This document shows positions 37,056-47,131 of a stretch of 64,000 bases of DNA, one piece after another. Position 1 is the stretch's first letter. The number at the start of each line of letters is the position of its first letter. This stretch comes from Candidatus Thiodiazotropha sp. LNASS1 (GTDB lineage: Bacteria; Pseudomonadota; Gammaproteobacteria; Chromatiales; Chromatiaceae). The notes below the pieces were generated by a model. The model did not search any database. It saw only the letters and a list, made by a program, of their open reading frames with translations, and had not been told where the DNA came from. The translations under genes were made by a program, and so were the position numbers. The stretch lies in NCBI RefSeq assembly GCF_964212655.1, contig NZ_OZ156465.1:3968001-4032000 (forward strand). Reading direction: 5' to 3'.

Positions 37056-38612
37056 ATGATAGATAAAAAAAAGCTATTCAAGAATATCTTTTCAAACTGG
37101 GCCAATCTCGGTGTAAATATAGTTATATCGTTTTTTTTAGCGCCATTCATAGTCCATAAACTGGGAAACATTTACTACGGTGTTTGGGTAATTGTTATGC
37201 AGTTTACAGGTTATCTTTATCTATTGGATTTTGGTGTAAGGGAATCAATCATTCGCTATGTGTCAAAGTATAAAACTCAAAGGAATATTGACGAGTTAAA
37301 TGAGGTACTCAGCTCAGGTCTGATTTTGTATGGTGGTATTGCTGTACTGTGTCTATTGATATCTATTGTTTTCTCTTATTCATATCCATATATTTTTGAA
37401 GTAGATAACGTAGATCTATCAACAATAAGCATGGTGGTAATTATTTGTGGCCTGACAATCGCTCAAACAATAGCTTTCAATGTCTTCAATGGCATTTTGA
37501 TGGGTCTTCAAAGGTATGACATATTTAATAAAATTGGAATAATCTTTGCTTTTGTAAGGTTGGGTCTGATTCTCTATTTCCTGAATTTGGGATATGGAAT
37601 TATAGCACTTTCACTAATACAATTAATAATCGGCCTTGCAAATAACTTAAGTATCTATTTTTTCTCAAAACACTTACTTGAAAAAAACAATATTCCGTTC
37701 CGCTACTCCAGAACACCACTAAAAACCAAACTGCCTATCCTCAAGAAATTATACAATTACAGCGTATACGTTTTAATAAACAATCTGGGACAAAAAGCAA
37801 TATTTTATACAGATGCGTTGGTAATTGGCGCCTTCTCTTCCGTTGTGTCAGTTACATTTTATGCTATTGCGGGAAATTTAATTGAGTATCTCCGTCGCTT
37901 AATTATGATGAGCAATAGCGTTTTAAACCCGGTCGCAAGTGAGCTGGAGGCAAGCAGCAAAACAGAAAACATTGATAGTTTAATTATCAATGGCAGCAAG
38001 CTTTCCCTGCTATTGGCCCTTCCGATATGTATCGTTTTTTTCTTACTGGGAGATATGTTTATTGGTATTTGGATGGGGGAGGAGTATGTTGAACGATCAT
38101 CAATTGTACTATATATACTTGCATTCAGTACTTTAATAGCAGTACCTCATACAACCATAAGCAGTATATTGTATGGAATAAATAAGCATAAAATAATCGC
38201 GAATCTGCGAATATATGAAGCAGTATCAAATCTGGCTTTGAGTGTAGTGCTGATCCACTACTTGGGGATAGCTGGTGTCGCATTAGGGACTGCAATACCT
38301 CAGGCCTTGTTTATGGTAATTGCGCTTCCGATTTTGACTAAAAGGGAAGTGAATTTTGATTATAAAATATATTTAAAAAATGTATATCTATTACCATTTT
38401 TAGCATCTTTGCCATTTATTGGGTCTATCTATTATATAAGTACAAATTACGCAACTGATTCTATGATTATATTTTTTACTTGGATATTGGTATTATTGCC
38501 GATATATATTGTTTCTGTATTTTTGATTTGTTTTAACAGCAGTGAGAGAAACCTGTTCACGAGTTATATAAATAGGGTGATGATGAGCAGATTTTCCAGA
38601 AGAAACAGTTAA
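37056..38612 (+). CDS. Wzx-like oligosaccharide flippase
   Basis: 518 residues with about 14 hydrophobic helices and the N-terminal pattern IFSNWANLGVNIVISFFLAPFIVHKLG of the MOP/polysaccharide-export superfamily. It would flip undecaprenyl-linked repeat units across the inner membrane. Adjacent genes encode glycosyltransferases, and a polymerase lies further on. Confidence 0.9.
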   Translation: MIDKKKLFKNIFSNWANLGVNIVISFFLAPFIVHKLGNIYYGVWVIVMQFTGYLYLLDFGVRESIIRYVSKYKTQRNIDELNEVLSSGLILYGGIAVLCLLISIVFSYSYPYIFEVDNVDLSTISMVVIICGLTIAQTIAFNVFNGILMGLQRYDIFNKIGIIFAFVRLGLILYFLNLGYGIIALSLIQLIIGLANNLSIYFFSKHLLEKNNIPFRYSRTPLKTKLPILKKLYNYSVYVLINNLGQKAIFYTDALVIGAFSSVVSVTFYAIAGNLIEYLRRLIMMSNSVLNPVASELEASSKTENIDSLIINGSKLSLLLALPICIVFFLLGDMFIGIWMGEEYVERSSIVLYILAFSTLIAVPHTTISSILYGINKHKIIANLRIYEAVSNLALSVVLIHYLGIAGVALGTAIPQALFMVIALPILTKREVNFDYKIYLKNVYLLPFLASLPFIGSIYYISTNYATDSMIIFFTWILVLLPIYIVSVFLICFNSSERNLFTSYINRVMMSRFSRRNS

Positions 38613-38622
38613 CAGATTGACA

Positions 38623-39837
38623 ATGATGGGAAATGTAAAAAAAATAATGTATTGCGAGGGTAATACAGACGGTACTGTAGGGGGTTCATTTTATAGTTTA
38701 TTGTACCTAACCAGTGGGCTCGATAGAACGAAATATGATCCGATGGTCGTTTTCCATGATGAACATTCCCTTTTACCGGAATATAAAAAAGCAGGTGTAA
38801 AGACTCTAATAGTACCGCCATATAAACCAATAAGTTTAGTATCAGACAATAAGTACCTAGCAAGGCTAAAAGTTATCTTCACAATATTACAGAAACCAGT
38901 GAATTTACTTGGATACCTGTTTATTTCCAGTATCAGAAAAAAAAGACTTCTAATAAAAAATAATATCGATCTACTACACTTGAACAATTCCGTATTAAGG
39001 AATAATGATTGGATGATTGGCGCATACCTAGCAGGAATACCGTGTATAACACATGAACGGGGTATCAATGATCATTATCCCCTGATATCAAGATTATTGG
39101 CTGCTAAGCTGAAAGCCATAATAAGTATATCCAAGTCTGTAACTGACACCTTGAAAAGAAATGGTATTGCCAATGAGAATATTGTAACAATACACAATGG
39201 TATTGATCCGAAAGCAGTTATTGGAAAAATTACAAATCAGGACATTCTAAAAAAACTGGGCTTAAATGAAGATCAACAAATAATAGGTGTGATGGGTAAC
39301 ATCAGGGAGTGGAAAGGGCAGGAAGTCGCTGTAAGAGCAATGCGAAAAATCGTGGATGAGTATCCGAATACTGTATGTCTGCTTATTGGTGATACAGCTA
39401 AAGAGGATATTTATTATAAGGATAGATTACACGTACTTATTAAGGAATTAGGTTTAGGATCAAATATTATATTTACAGGATATATAAAAAACGTATCAGA
39501 CTATCTCAATATATTACAGATAGTACTACACACCTCTATCGAACCTGAGCCTTTTGGGCGTGTTCTGATAGAAGCCATGTCTCTTTCAAAACCACTGGTC
39601 GCAGCTGATGATGGGGCGGTACCGGAAATCGTCGTAAACGAAAAAACAGGATTAATTTTCAAGCCTGGAGACCATGAGCGTCTCGCAGAGTTGGTTATTA
39701 AGCTATTGCAGCACAAAAAGTATGCCGAAAACATTGGAAAGGAGGGATATAAAAGATTACTGGAGTATTTTCATATAAATGTGAATGTAGAAAAGACACA
39801 ATTACTATATGATAAGATACTTTCAAATGAAATATGA
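38623..39837 (+). CDS. glycosyltransferase family 4
   Basis: 404 residues starting at the ATG at 38623 (a TTG at 38617 is less likely). GT-B glycosyltransferase with VMGNIREWKGQEVAVRAM and the signature EPEPFGRVLIEAMSLSKPLVA. An early GGSFYSLLYL motif resembles the glycine-rich loop of GT4 enzymes. Substrate unknown. Confidence 0.88.
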   Translation: MMGNVKKIMYCEGNTDGTVGGSFYSLLYLTSGLDRTKYDPMVVFHDEHSLLPEYKKAGVKTLIVPPYKPISLVSDNKYLARLKVIFTILQKPVNLLGYLFISSIRKKRLLIKNNIDLLHLNNSVLRNNDWMIGAYLAGIPCITHERGINDHYPLISRLLAAKLKAIISISKSVTDTLKRNGIANENIVTIHNGIDPKAVIGKITNQDILKKLGLNEDQQIIGVMGNIREWKGQEVAVRAMRKIVDEYPNTVCLLIGDTAKEDIYYKDRLHVLIKELGLGSNIIFTGYIKNVSDYLNILQIVLHTSIEPEPFGRVLIEAMSLSKPLVAADDGAVPEIVVNEKTGLIFKPGDHERLAELVIKLLQHKKYAENIGKEGYKRLLEYFHINVNVEKTQLLYDKILSNEI

Positions 39838-39925
39838 TTAATATATTGTATGGTCTTAGTAAAATAACTTTTAGTTTTTAAATAACATGCAACAGAATCA
39901 CTTGAATTCCGACGGACGTTGACAG

Positions 39926-40777
39926 ATGTTAGTAAATGCGATGACAGTGGATGTAGAAGACTACTATCAGGTGTCTGCGTTTGCAAAAAATATAGATAAA
40001 AGTGAATGGGAGAAATACCCTTCCAGGGTTAATACAAATACTAATTGGCTGTTGGATCATTTTGATGAGCACAATATCAAAGCTACTTTTTTTGTATTGG
40101 GATGGGTTGCTGAAAGAGAGAATCAGCTAATAAAGCGTATCTCAGATTTGGGGCATGAAGTGGCGTGTCACGGTTATAGGCATGACTTAATATATAACCA
40201 GACAAAGCAGGTATTCAAAGAAGAAACCATAAAGTCCAAGTCTATATTGGAAGATCTGATTGGTAAGCCGGTGAATGGCTACAGAGCCGCAAGCTACTCA
40301 ATAACGGCAGATTCGGTCTGGGCAATCGATATTTTATGCGAGGCCGGGTTTACCTACGACTCAAGTATTTTTCCGATTGTTCATGACCGATATGGTATCC
40401 CCAATGCTGAGACCGTCCCGCACAAATATTGCACAGATTCAGGTAATGAGATAATTGAATTCCCACTTTCTACAGTTGGTATTGGTAACAAAAGATTGCC
40501 AATCAGTGGTGGAGGTTATTTCAGACTTTTTCCCTACTGGGTGACGCTGCAAGGATTGAAGATGGTTAACAAAAAGAATATCCCCTTTATTTTTTATATG
40601 CATCCATGGGAAATCGATGTTGACCAGCCAAGGATTAAGTCCTCACTGCTTTCAGAATTCAGGCACTATCAAAATTTGGATAAGTTTAAGCCAAGGCTTA
40701 AGCGCCTGATAAACCAATTCGAATTTAGCACTGTAGAAGAGGTACTTTATAAATATGGACTACTGAGTAAAGGTTAA
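39926..40777 (+). CDS. XrtA-system-type polysaccharide deacetylase
   Basis: 283 residues of the NodB/CE4 fold. The N-terminal MTVDVEDYYQVSAF (catalytic and metal-binding Asp) is the mark of the exosortase-A-associated deacetylase family with a DUF3473 C-terminal part; HGYRHD supplies the zinc histidines and YMHPWEID is the downstream motif. It removes N-acetyl groups from the exopolysaccharide or its precursor. No signal peptide is visible, as is usual for this family. Confidence 0.92.
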   Translation: MLVNAMTVDVEDYYQVSAFAKNIDKSEWEKYPSRVNTNTNWLLDHFDEHNIKATFFVLGWVAERENQLIKRISDLGHEVACHGYRHDLIYNQTKQVFKEETIKSKSILEDLIGKPVNGYRAASYSITADSVWAIDILCEAGFTYDSSIFPIVHDRYGIPNAETVPHKYCTDSGNEIIEFPLSTVGIGNKRLPISGGGYFRLFPYWVTLQGLKMVNKKNIPFIFYMHPWEIDVDQPRIKSSLLSEFRHYQNLDKFKPRLKRLINQFEFSTVEEVLYKYGLLSKG

Positions 40778-40798
40778 TATGATATAAAAGATTGGATA

Positions 40799-41398
40799 AT
40801 GCATAATTTCGCAACAAGAATAATCAATTCTATCATCAGAAGAGCACAGCATATCATTATATTAATGCGTGCAAGAAAAAAGAGTAGAGAATCAATAAGT
40901 AATAGAGAAGGAAACAATATACTCGTACTTTGTTACGGTAATATCTACCGCAGCCCATTGGCCGAATATTTGCTCAAGATATTTTGTTCATCAGAAACAT
41001 TTAATATTATGTCTGCCGGCTTTCATAAGAAAGAGAACAGAACATGTGAACCTGAATACCTGCAGATACTTGAAGAGTATGGTTACGATCTGTACGAACA
41101 CAGATCAAAAATCGTCAGGCCTTCTGATATAAAATGGGCAGATATCATTCTTATTATGGATAGATATAATTTTGATATGCTAAAAAAAATGGATCGTGAT
41201 TGTATAAGTAAGACAATGTGGATTGGCGCATTTTCAAAAAGAAAAAGTGTAGAAGTACAAGATCCATATGATAAGGGATACGATTTTACTAAAGATGTAA
41301 TAAGCGATATTGAGATGTGTATAAGGGATATATGTTTAGAACTGTCAAGTAACCAGGCAGTTGTTGATAATCGCGCACTCAAAAATCAAAATATATGA
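40799..41398 (+). CDS. low-molecular-weight protein tyrosine phosphatase
   Basis: 199 residues with a 40-residue N-terminal extension before the phosphatase domain. The P-loop is CYGNIYRS (Cys45, Arg51) and the general-acid loop reads VQDPYDKGYD. In EPS loci such Wzb-like enzymes remove phosphate from BY-kinases (Wzc) to control export; no such kinase is in the window. The tail beyond the domain is short. Confidence 0.88.
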   Translation: MHNFATRIINSIIRRAQHIIILMRARKKSRESISNREGNNILVLCYGNIYRSPLAEYLLKIFCSSETFNIMSAGFHKKENRTCEPEYLQILEEYGYDLYEHRSKIVRPSDIKWADIILIMDRYNFDMLKKMDRDCISKTMWIGAFSKRKSVEVQDPYDKGYDFTKDVISDIEMCIRDICLELSSNQAVVDNRALKNQNI

Positions 41399-41474
41399 TA
41401 AATTCTCCGATAATAAGCGTTGAAGAGCTGGATTGTTAGATGAATTATATAAATTTTCAAAAAATGCACCGGTA

Positions 41475-42693
41475 GATTCAATTGGTCAATGCAACACTTC
41501 ATGTTTCAATGATGAATTTGGAGTGAATAATGGCACAACGAGGGCGACCAGGGTTATCCCATGACCTAAAACAAGAAGTATGGAGAAGATGGAGATCAGG
41601 TGAGTCTCTCAGCGACATTGCGAGAGCGGTAAATAGCCAGCCTGGTTCGATTTTTGGGATATTAAGACTTCATGGCGGTATTTCACCAGCTAAACGTTGT
41701 CGAGCAGAGAATTCATTGACACTATCTGAGCGTGAAGAGATATCGAGAGGGCTAAGTGCCGGGAAGTCAATGCGTGCCATCGCTACGGACTTAAGGCGCT
41801 CGCCATCGACTATTAGTCGAGAAATTGCTAGAAATGGAGGTGCTCAGAGATACCGAGCGATCCAGGCCGACGAGAAAGCTTGGGACAGGGCTAGACGCCC
41901 TAAATTATGCTTACTGGCATTAAATGGTCGTCTTCGAAGAACGGTTACCGAAAAACTTGCTTTGGACTGGTCACCAGAGCAAATTAGTGGATGGCTTAAG
42001 AAGACATTTTCAGATGATGAAAATATGTACGTTTCACACGAAACAATTTACCGTAGCATCTATATCCAGGCACGAGGTGTACTAAAGAAGGAACTACAGA
42101 AGCATCTGAGAACTCAGCGAATTTTCCGTCAGTCCCGTTACAATAATCTTAGAGGTATTCCCAGGGGGAAGATTGTTGATGCCGTTTCAATTAGTGAACG
42201 CCCACCTGAAATAGAAGATCGTGCGATTCCAGGGCATTGGGAAGGTGATTTGATTGCAGGTAGTGCAAATACGCACATAGCGACCTTGGTTGAGCGAAAA
42301 TCTCGCTTTGCTATGCTAATCAAGGTGACTGGAAAAGATACAAATACTGTTGTTTCCGCAATCAGCAGACACATTAAAAGACTACCAGTTGAGCTACGTC
42401 AATCAGTCACTTGGGATCGTGGGTCCGAGATGGCCAATCACAAGGACTTTACCGTAGCGACTGATGCAAAGGTGTACTTTTGTGATCCAAGTAGTCCTTG
42501 GCAGCGCGGGACTAACGAAAATACCAATCGATTGTTGCGTCAATATTTCCCTAAAAAGACGGATCTATCAGTTTATACACAAAGGGAGCTTAGCCAAGTA
42601 GCCAAGAAGCTAAATCAACGACCGAGAAAGGTATTGGATTTTCAAACACCAGCAGATACATTACAGCAGTGTGTTGCGCGGACCGATTGAATT
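41475..42693. mobile_element. IS30-family insertion sequence
   Basis: About 1.2 kb bounded by imperfect inverted ends: left near 41475-41500 (begins GATTCAATTGGTC) and right near 42667-42693 (reverse complement begins AATTCAATCGGTC), sharing GCAACAC further in. The single gene inside is an IS30 transposase whose stop lies within the right end. No clear target duplication was identified, so exact borders are uncertain by a few bases. Confidence 0.85.
41530..42690 (+). CDS. IS30-family transposase
   Basis: 386 residues and apparently intact. N-terminal helix-turn-helix regions (LSDIARAVNSQPGSI; MRAIATDLRRSPSTISREI) bind the ends; the catalytic triad is Asp240 (HWEGDL), Asp296 (TWDRGSE) and Glu330 (TNENTNR), the 33-residue spacing typical of IS30. 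The gene has better codon balance with core genes than the surrounding AT-rich region, consistent with recent arrival. Confidence 0.95.
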   Translation: MAQRGRPGLSHDLKQEVWRRWRSGESLSDIARAVNSQPGSIFGILRLHGGISPAKRCRAENSLTLSEREEISRGLSAGKSMRAIATDLRRSPSTISREIARNGGAQRYRAIQADEKAWDRARRPKLCLLALNGRLRRTVTEKLALDWSPEQISGWLKKTFSDDENMYVSHETIYRSIYIQARGVLKKELQKHLRTQRIFRQSRYNNLRGIPRGKIVDAVSISERPPEIEDRAIPGHWEGDLIAGSANTHIATLVERKSRFAMLIKVTGKDTNTVVSAISRHIKRLPVELRQSVTWDRGSEMANHKDFTVATDAKVYFCDPSSPWQRGTNENTNRLLRQYFPKKTDLSVYTQRELSQVAKKLNQRPRKVLDFQTPADTLQQCVARTD

Positions 42694-42806
42694 TACACCA
42701 GTGAACATTAAGTGAGACAGTGAATTTATGACTTTTTTAATTTGTTCATTATATTTAAAATACAAACTATAAATATTAACCCCGGCAAATAGTGACCCAG
42801 ACTACT

Positions 42807-43628
42807 ATGGAAGAAAAGATTGATTTCATTCATATAAAGAATGAAAAAATATTCACGGTTTTCCATATTCCCGATAAAACAGATGTTAAAAAGGCGTTTG
42901 TTTTTCTTCATCCGTTTGCGGAAGAAAAATTATGGAGTCACAGAGTTTACGTAAGTTTTGCAAGAGAACTTGCCAGCCAAGGCTATTATGTGGCCAGATT
43001 CGATTTTAGAGGACATGGTGATAGTGATGGTGATTTTGTAGATTCTACATTTGAAAAGCATGTTGAAGACATTGATGCTGTAATCAATCACCTAAAAGTT
43101 AAGTTTCAAATTATGGACATTAGTCTGTTTGGACTCAGACTTGGTGCTTCACTGGCAACGGCTTATGCTTCTTCTAAAGATGAAATTAGAAATCTCATTC
43201 TATGGGATCCAGTGCTGAATGGTGAAAGGTATATGCAAGAAATATTGCGTAGTAATCTTGCAGCACAGATGGCATTGAAGGGTAAAGTAGAAATAACCAG
43301 GGATGACCTGGTTGAGCAAATGAAATCAGGTAGTCCAATTAACATTGAGGGTTATTTATTGACATATGATTATTACAATCAGCTGTCAGGGCTCGATCTA
43401 CTTCGGCTGGATCATAAGAAGTCAATCAACTGTTTGATTAACCAAATAGTACGAAACCCTAAACAACCTCAGAACAAAGCATATGCTGAATTCATTGAAC
43501 AATTCAGTGTGAAATCTGAATTAGTGAAATCACACGAGGAGCAATTCTGGAAGGAAATAAAGACCTTCTATCAATCTGCTGAAAATCTGAACTCTTCAAC
43601 ACTATCCTGGATGCATGATTTAAAATGA
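42807..43628 (+). CDS. exosortase-A-associated alpha/beta hydrolase (type 2)
   Basis: 273 residues from the ATG at 42807 (a GTG at 42792 is possible). Alpha/beta-hydrolase fold with FLHPFAEEKLWSHRVY (oxyanion region), DFRGHGDSDGDF, and FGLRLGAS in place of the usual nucleophile elbow G-x-S-x-G, so the classical serine is not obvious. It matches the exosortase A system hydrolase 2 family. It overlaps the next hydrolase by 4 bases. Catalytic activity is doubtful. Confidence 0.85.
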   Translation: MEEKIDFIHIKNEKIFTVFHIPDKTDVKKAFVFLHPFAEEKLWSHRVYVSFARELASQGYYVARFDFRGHGDSDGDFVDSTFEKHVEDIDAVINHLKVKFQIMDISLFGLRLGASLATAYASSKDEIRNLILWDPVLNGERYMQEILRSNLAAQMALKGKVEITRDDLVEQMKSGSPINIEGYLLTYDYYNQLSGLDLLRLDHKKSINCLINQIVRNPKQPQNKAYAEFIEQFSVKSELVKSHEEQFWKEIKTFYQSAENLNSSTLSWMHDLK

Positions 43629-44575
43629 TCTCAACTCCGGTAACCATAAAAAACAGGAACGGTTTAAAATTATACGGAATTCTTGAACAGTCTGAATCAC
43701 CAGTCAAGGATACTGCCATATTGTTACTTTCGCCCGGCATAAAAATGCGTGTCGGACCTCATAGAATGTATAATAAATTGTCAAAAGTCTTCGTAGACAA
43801 GGGGTTTACTGTCTTAAGGTATGATTTTTATGGATTAGGGGATTCAGAAGGTGCTTTAGATCAAAAAGTCCTTGTCGATGTTTATAACAGTATTCAGAAT
43901 GGGCGGTATATAGATGACACGATAGACGCAATGGACTGGCTTGGGACTACATATAATATTGATAAGTTCGTTTTAGGTGGTCTCTGTGGAGGAGCCATTA
44001 CAGGTATGCTTGCAGGGAGTACGGATGAAAGGGTGAAAGGCTTGATAGCACTTGGCCTAATCAACGTTTTTGAGGGTGGAGAGGATAATTTCTCGAAGTT
44101 CGTGACCGAAGGACAGCTGGAAGATTTGAAAAAAGGTTACATAAGCAAATTAACAGACATAGATTCGTGGAAGCGTATCATCACACTTAAAAGTGATTTT
44201 AGAACAATATTTAAAATACTATTAAAACCAATAAGAGTGATTTCCAATAGTATAAGAGAGAGTATGAGCGCCAGCTCGAAGAAGAAAATAGAGTTCGTAC
44301 ATGATGAAACCAGTAACACAAATCCCAGGTTTGCACCAACATTCTTTTCAATGTTACAACAATCGAAGAAGATGCTTTTAGTGTATAGTGGAGGCGATAG
44401 ATTGCTCTGGGAGTTTAAGGAAAAATTCGAGAATATATATAAATCTCATTTATCAGAATATTCACATATATACGAACTACATACTATTCCGGAAGCGAAT
44501 CATATCCTTTCACTATCTGAGTGGGAGGAATCTATGCATAAACTTGTCGAAGAATGGTTAGATAAAAACTTTTAA
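43625..44575 (+). CDS. exosortase-A-associated alpha/beta hydrolase (type 1)
   Basis: 316 residues. Fold markers LLLSPGIKMRVGPHRMYNKLS and YDFYGLGDSEG are followed by GGLCGGA at the nucleophile elbow, where Cys replaces the usual Ser. It matches hydrolase 1 of XrtA loci. The start overlaps the end of hydrolase 2 (ATGA), so they are co-translated. Role in the system is not established. Confidence 0.87.
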   Translation: MISTPVTIKNRNGLKLYGILEQSESPVKDTAILLLSPGIKMRVGPHRMYNKLSKVFVDKGFTVLRYDFYGLGDSEGALDQKVLVDVYNSIQNGRYIDDTIDAMDWLGTTYNIDKFVLGGLCGGAITGMLAGSTDERVKGLIALGLINVFEGGEDNFSKFVTEGQLEDLKKGYISKLTDIDSWKRIITLKSDFRTIFKILLKPIRVISNSIRESMSASSKKKIEFVHDETSNTNPRFAPTFFSMLQQSKKMLLVYSGGDRLLWEFKEKFENIYKSHLSEYSHIYELHTIPEANHILSLSEWEESMHKLVEEWLDKNF

Positions 44576-44692
44576 AAAAAATTTATTTGAATTTATGCAT
44601 TTCAGTCAAGTTAAGAGAATATACCTATTCTTCATAAGCGGGGCATGTAACTGATCTTATTCGAAACGAGTTACGAAAAGGGAAGGTATTAT

Positions 44693-46282
44693 CTATAAAG
44701 CTTCGTCAAGCCTTGCCAATTGTGTTTTGTAATATGTGAAACTATCCTTAAAGAAACCTGTAAGGATGCGCCTTGTAGTATCAAGGTCGGTGCTTATAGG
44801 TGAAGAAATAATAAAAACGGTTTCGCTTTTTTGTCCAGATAGTGAGTTTACTATACCTAGTAATTTGGCTGTCAGTTCTTCATGCGTCAATTTGTCATCT
44901 ATATAATACCAATTCCAAATAACACGCTTTTGCAAATACTGATTGGAAACTATAGTTTCTGCAACAGTATATGTTTTGCCACTGTCTGATAAAATATCTA
45001 TTGCACGTGTTTCCACTAGTTCCCAGTTGTTTGTATCATATGGAACATTTAAATCACTAATTAATTCTTTGCCTTGCGACTGTTTTACGAAGGTGCCGAT
45101 AAACAAATCTACATTTCCAGATTTATTTGAGTAACTTGTAAATAGGTTGTAATCTGATTGTTGCCAGTTAGGTCGCCATGATTGAGTTGTTGTAGTCCGA
45201 TTCCAACCCTGTATTGTTGAATTTAAATCGATGGATTTAATGTCCATATCAGAGTCAGGATTGGCGTAAAGAGGAATCAATAATGGTCCTGTGCTGGAAG
45301 CTAGTAATAACAATACAGATATTGAAATTATTTTAGCCTGACTGGTTGATTTTGGATTTGAATCATTGTCTCGTATGCGGTTTTTAGCAACAGAATCACC
45401 TGTGCGGTTGTCCATATCGATCCGGCCTAAAAAAAGCAGGTAAATCATAAAGAAAATGCCAAAAACAGCCCATCCTAGCCAAATGTGGTCCTCTAATAGG
45501 GAGTGCGTCATATTCGTATAATGACCAGAGAGTACGACGATATATATTCGAACTGAGTTAGACAAAAAGGCTATTAAAGAGGCAAAAAGAATGCAAAGAA
45601 GTGACGCTCTTAGTGAGTAGTTGTAATAAAATATGTAAAGTGCTGCAGTGGTAATGGCAGCAATTTGATATCGAAGCCCGCTACATGTATCACCTACCTC
45701 AAAAATACCCTCGGGAATATGTATAAAGTATCCCTCCTGATAGGATGTGTAGCCCGTTAATTTAAGCAGCTTATCAACTAATATGGCAGTTGGTGTTTGT
45801 AGAGGCTCAGAAAATAAAAACCATAAGGGTACGGAGCTTAGCAGGATTAATATCGGGAATGAGAGCCGTAGAGTTTGTTTAAAACCAAAAAGGCTATATA
45901 TATAGAATGATAGTATAAGAATAAAAAGAATCTGAGATGCTATTTGTATATATATGGATTCTGAAATATACCAGAATACCCCGAGAATTACTAAAATCAA
46001 TGTTGGGAAAGGTCGAAATTCAATGCTTGATGTATATCGTTTTAATTTCCACTCATGTAAGAATAGATAAAAAGATATCGGAAGTAGCAATAGGCCGTGA
46101 GAATAGAGACTGTTTTCAGCAGTCCAATTATTATAAATACTAATAGCAGTAGAATGATAAAGGATAAATAATACTAATATTCCCAAAAAAAGCGATAAAT
46201 CATAAATATAATAATTGCTAGGCGTCGATTTAGACATTTTGAGGATTTTCTTTACGGCATATAATGATTGCACGGTTAGCAT
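44693..46282 (-). CDS. xrtA: exosortase A (XrtA) with EpsI domain
   Basis: 529 residues. About eight transmembrane helices carry the exosortase catalytic residues: Cys200 in EVGDTCSGLRY, Arg245 in SNSVRIYIVV and His266 in EDHIWLGW. The C-terminal third (after about residue 320) is a periplasmic EpsI domain. XrtA cuts and anchors PEP-CTERM proteins and is linked to EPS. It is the only minus-strand gene inside the cluster. Two starts are possible (46282 or 46237), neither with a ribosome binding site; the 259-base gap to the next gene is divergent and should hold both promoters. Confidence 0.94.
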   Translation of the reverse strand: MLTVQSLYAVKKILKMSKSTPSNYYIYDLSLFLGILVLFILYHSTAISIYNNWTAENSLYSHGLLLLPISFYLFLHEWKLKRYTSSIEFRPFPTLILVILGVFWYISESIYIQIASQILFILILSFYIYSLFGFKQTLRLSFPILILLSSVPLWFLFSEPLQTPTAILVDKLLKLTGYTSYQEGYFIHIPEGIFEVGDTCSGLRYQIAAITTAALYIFYYNYSLRASLLCILFASLIAFLSNSVRIYIVVLSGHYTNMTHSLLEDHIWLGWAVFGIFFMIYLLFLGRIDMDNRTGDSVAKNRIRDNDSNPKSTSQAKIISISVLLLLASSTGPLLIPLYANPDSDMDIKSIDLNSTIQGWNRTTTTQSWRPNWQQSDYNLFTSYSNKSGNVDLFIGTFVKQSQGKELISDLNVPYDTNNWELVETRAIDILSDSGKTYTVAETIVSNQYLQKRVIWNWYYIDDKLTHEELTAKLLGIVNSLSGQKSETVFIISSPISTDLDTTRRILTGFFKDSFTYYKTQLARLDEAL

Positions 46283-46541
46283 GCATATTTGTATTGTAAT
46301 ATTAAAACTTTTTATTGATCTATTCCAGGTATAATATTAAATGCTGAATATAATATTTGATCCTTCTTATGAATGTATATTGGAGAGATCATATTTAAAT
46401 CTGACTTGCCTTCACTATACAATAATTACAAAAAGAAGTGTTGTATCATGTGAATTATAATTCATGGCCGCAGAAATCAATTTATGAGACTATATATTCA
46501 TAAATAAGCAGATATTCTTTAACCATAATTTATGTATTGAT

Positions 46542-46985
46542 ATGAATATTGACCACATTTGTATAGCTGTTAGATCTATAGACAGGGCTATTCCAAGAAT
46601 TGCAGATATGTTTGGATATACTCAAAAAACAAACAAAATCACAAATACACGGCAAAAAGTAAATGTCGTGTTTTTAGAGAAGCAGGAATCGCTTGATATT
46701 AAACTGATAGAGCCTTCGAGTCCCGATTCCCCCTTAATTGAAAGTTTAAAAAAGGGAGAAGGTCTACACCATATCTGTTTTAAAACTGATAAAAGTGTGT
46801 CGTTGGAGTTGGATCTTTTAAAACAGAAGGGGCTTAGAGTGTTGGCGGATGCGGAAAAAGGCGAGGCTTTTGATGATGAGCTGATAGCATTTATATATGC
46901 TGGTTTTGGTTTAAATATAGAGCTTATAGATACTGACAAAAGGCGGGGGTTAATAAATACTCTAAATAATGATGAGTATAATTAA
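46542..46985 (+). CDS. VOC-superfamily, methylmalonyl-CoA-epimerase-like protein
   Basis: 147 residues with two glyoxalase-type half motifs: MNIDHICIAVRSIDRAI at the start and GEGLHHICFKTD in the middle, with a metal-binding pattern like methylmalonyl-CoA epimerase. Such genes recur in EPS clusters, where the substrate is unclear. Expressed divergently from xrtA. Confidence 0.82.
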   Translation: MNIDHICIAVRSIDRAIPRIADMFGYTQKTNKITNTRQKVNVVFLEKQESLDIKLIEPSSPDSPLIESLKKGEGLHHICFKTDKSVSLELDLLKQKGLRVLADAEKGEAFDDELIAFIYAGFGLNIELIDTDKRRGLINTLNNDEYN

Positions 46986-47131
46986 CTCAAAATATAATAA
47001 TAGTGAACGCAATAGATAAATAATAAAATATAAATCTACTCATGATTCTATTTGTTGATACAAATATGATACATATCGTATCTAATAATAATTGTTTGAA
47101 TCTAAATATATTCGACTTGGAATAATAAATA

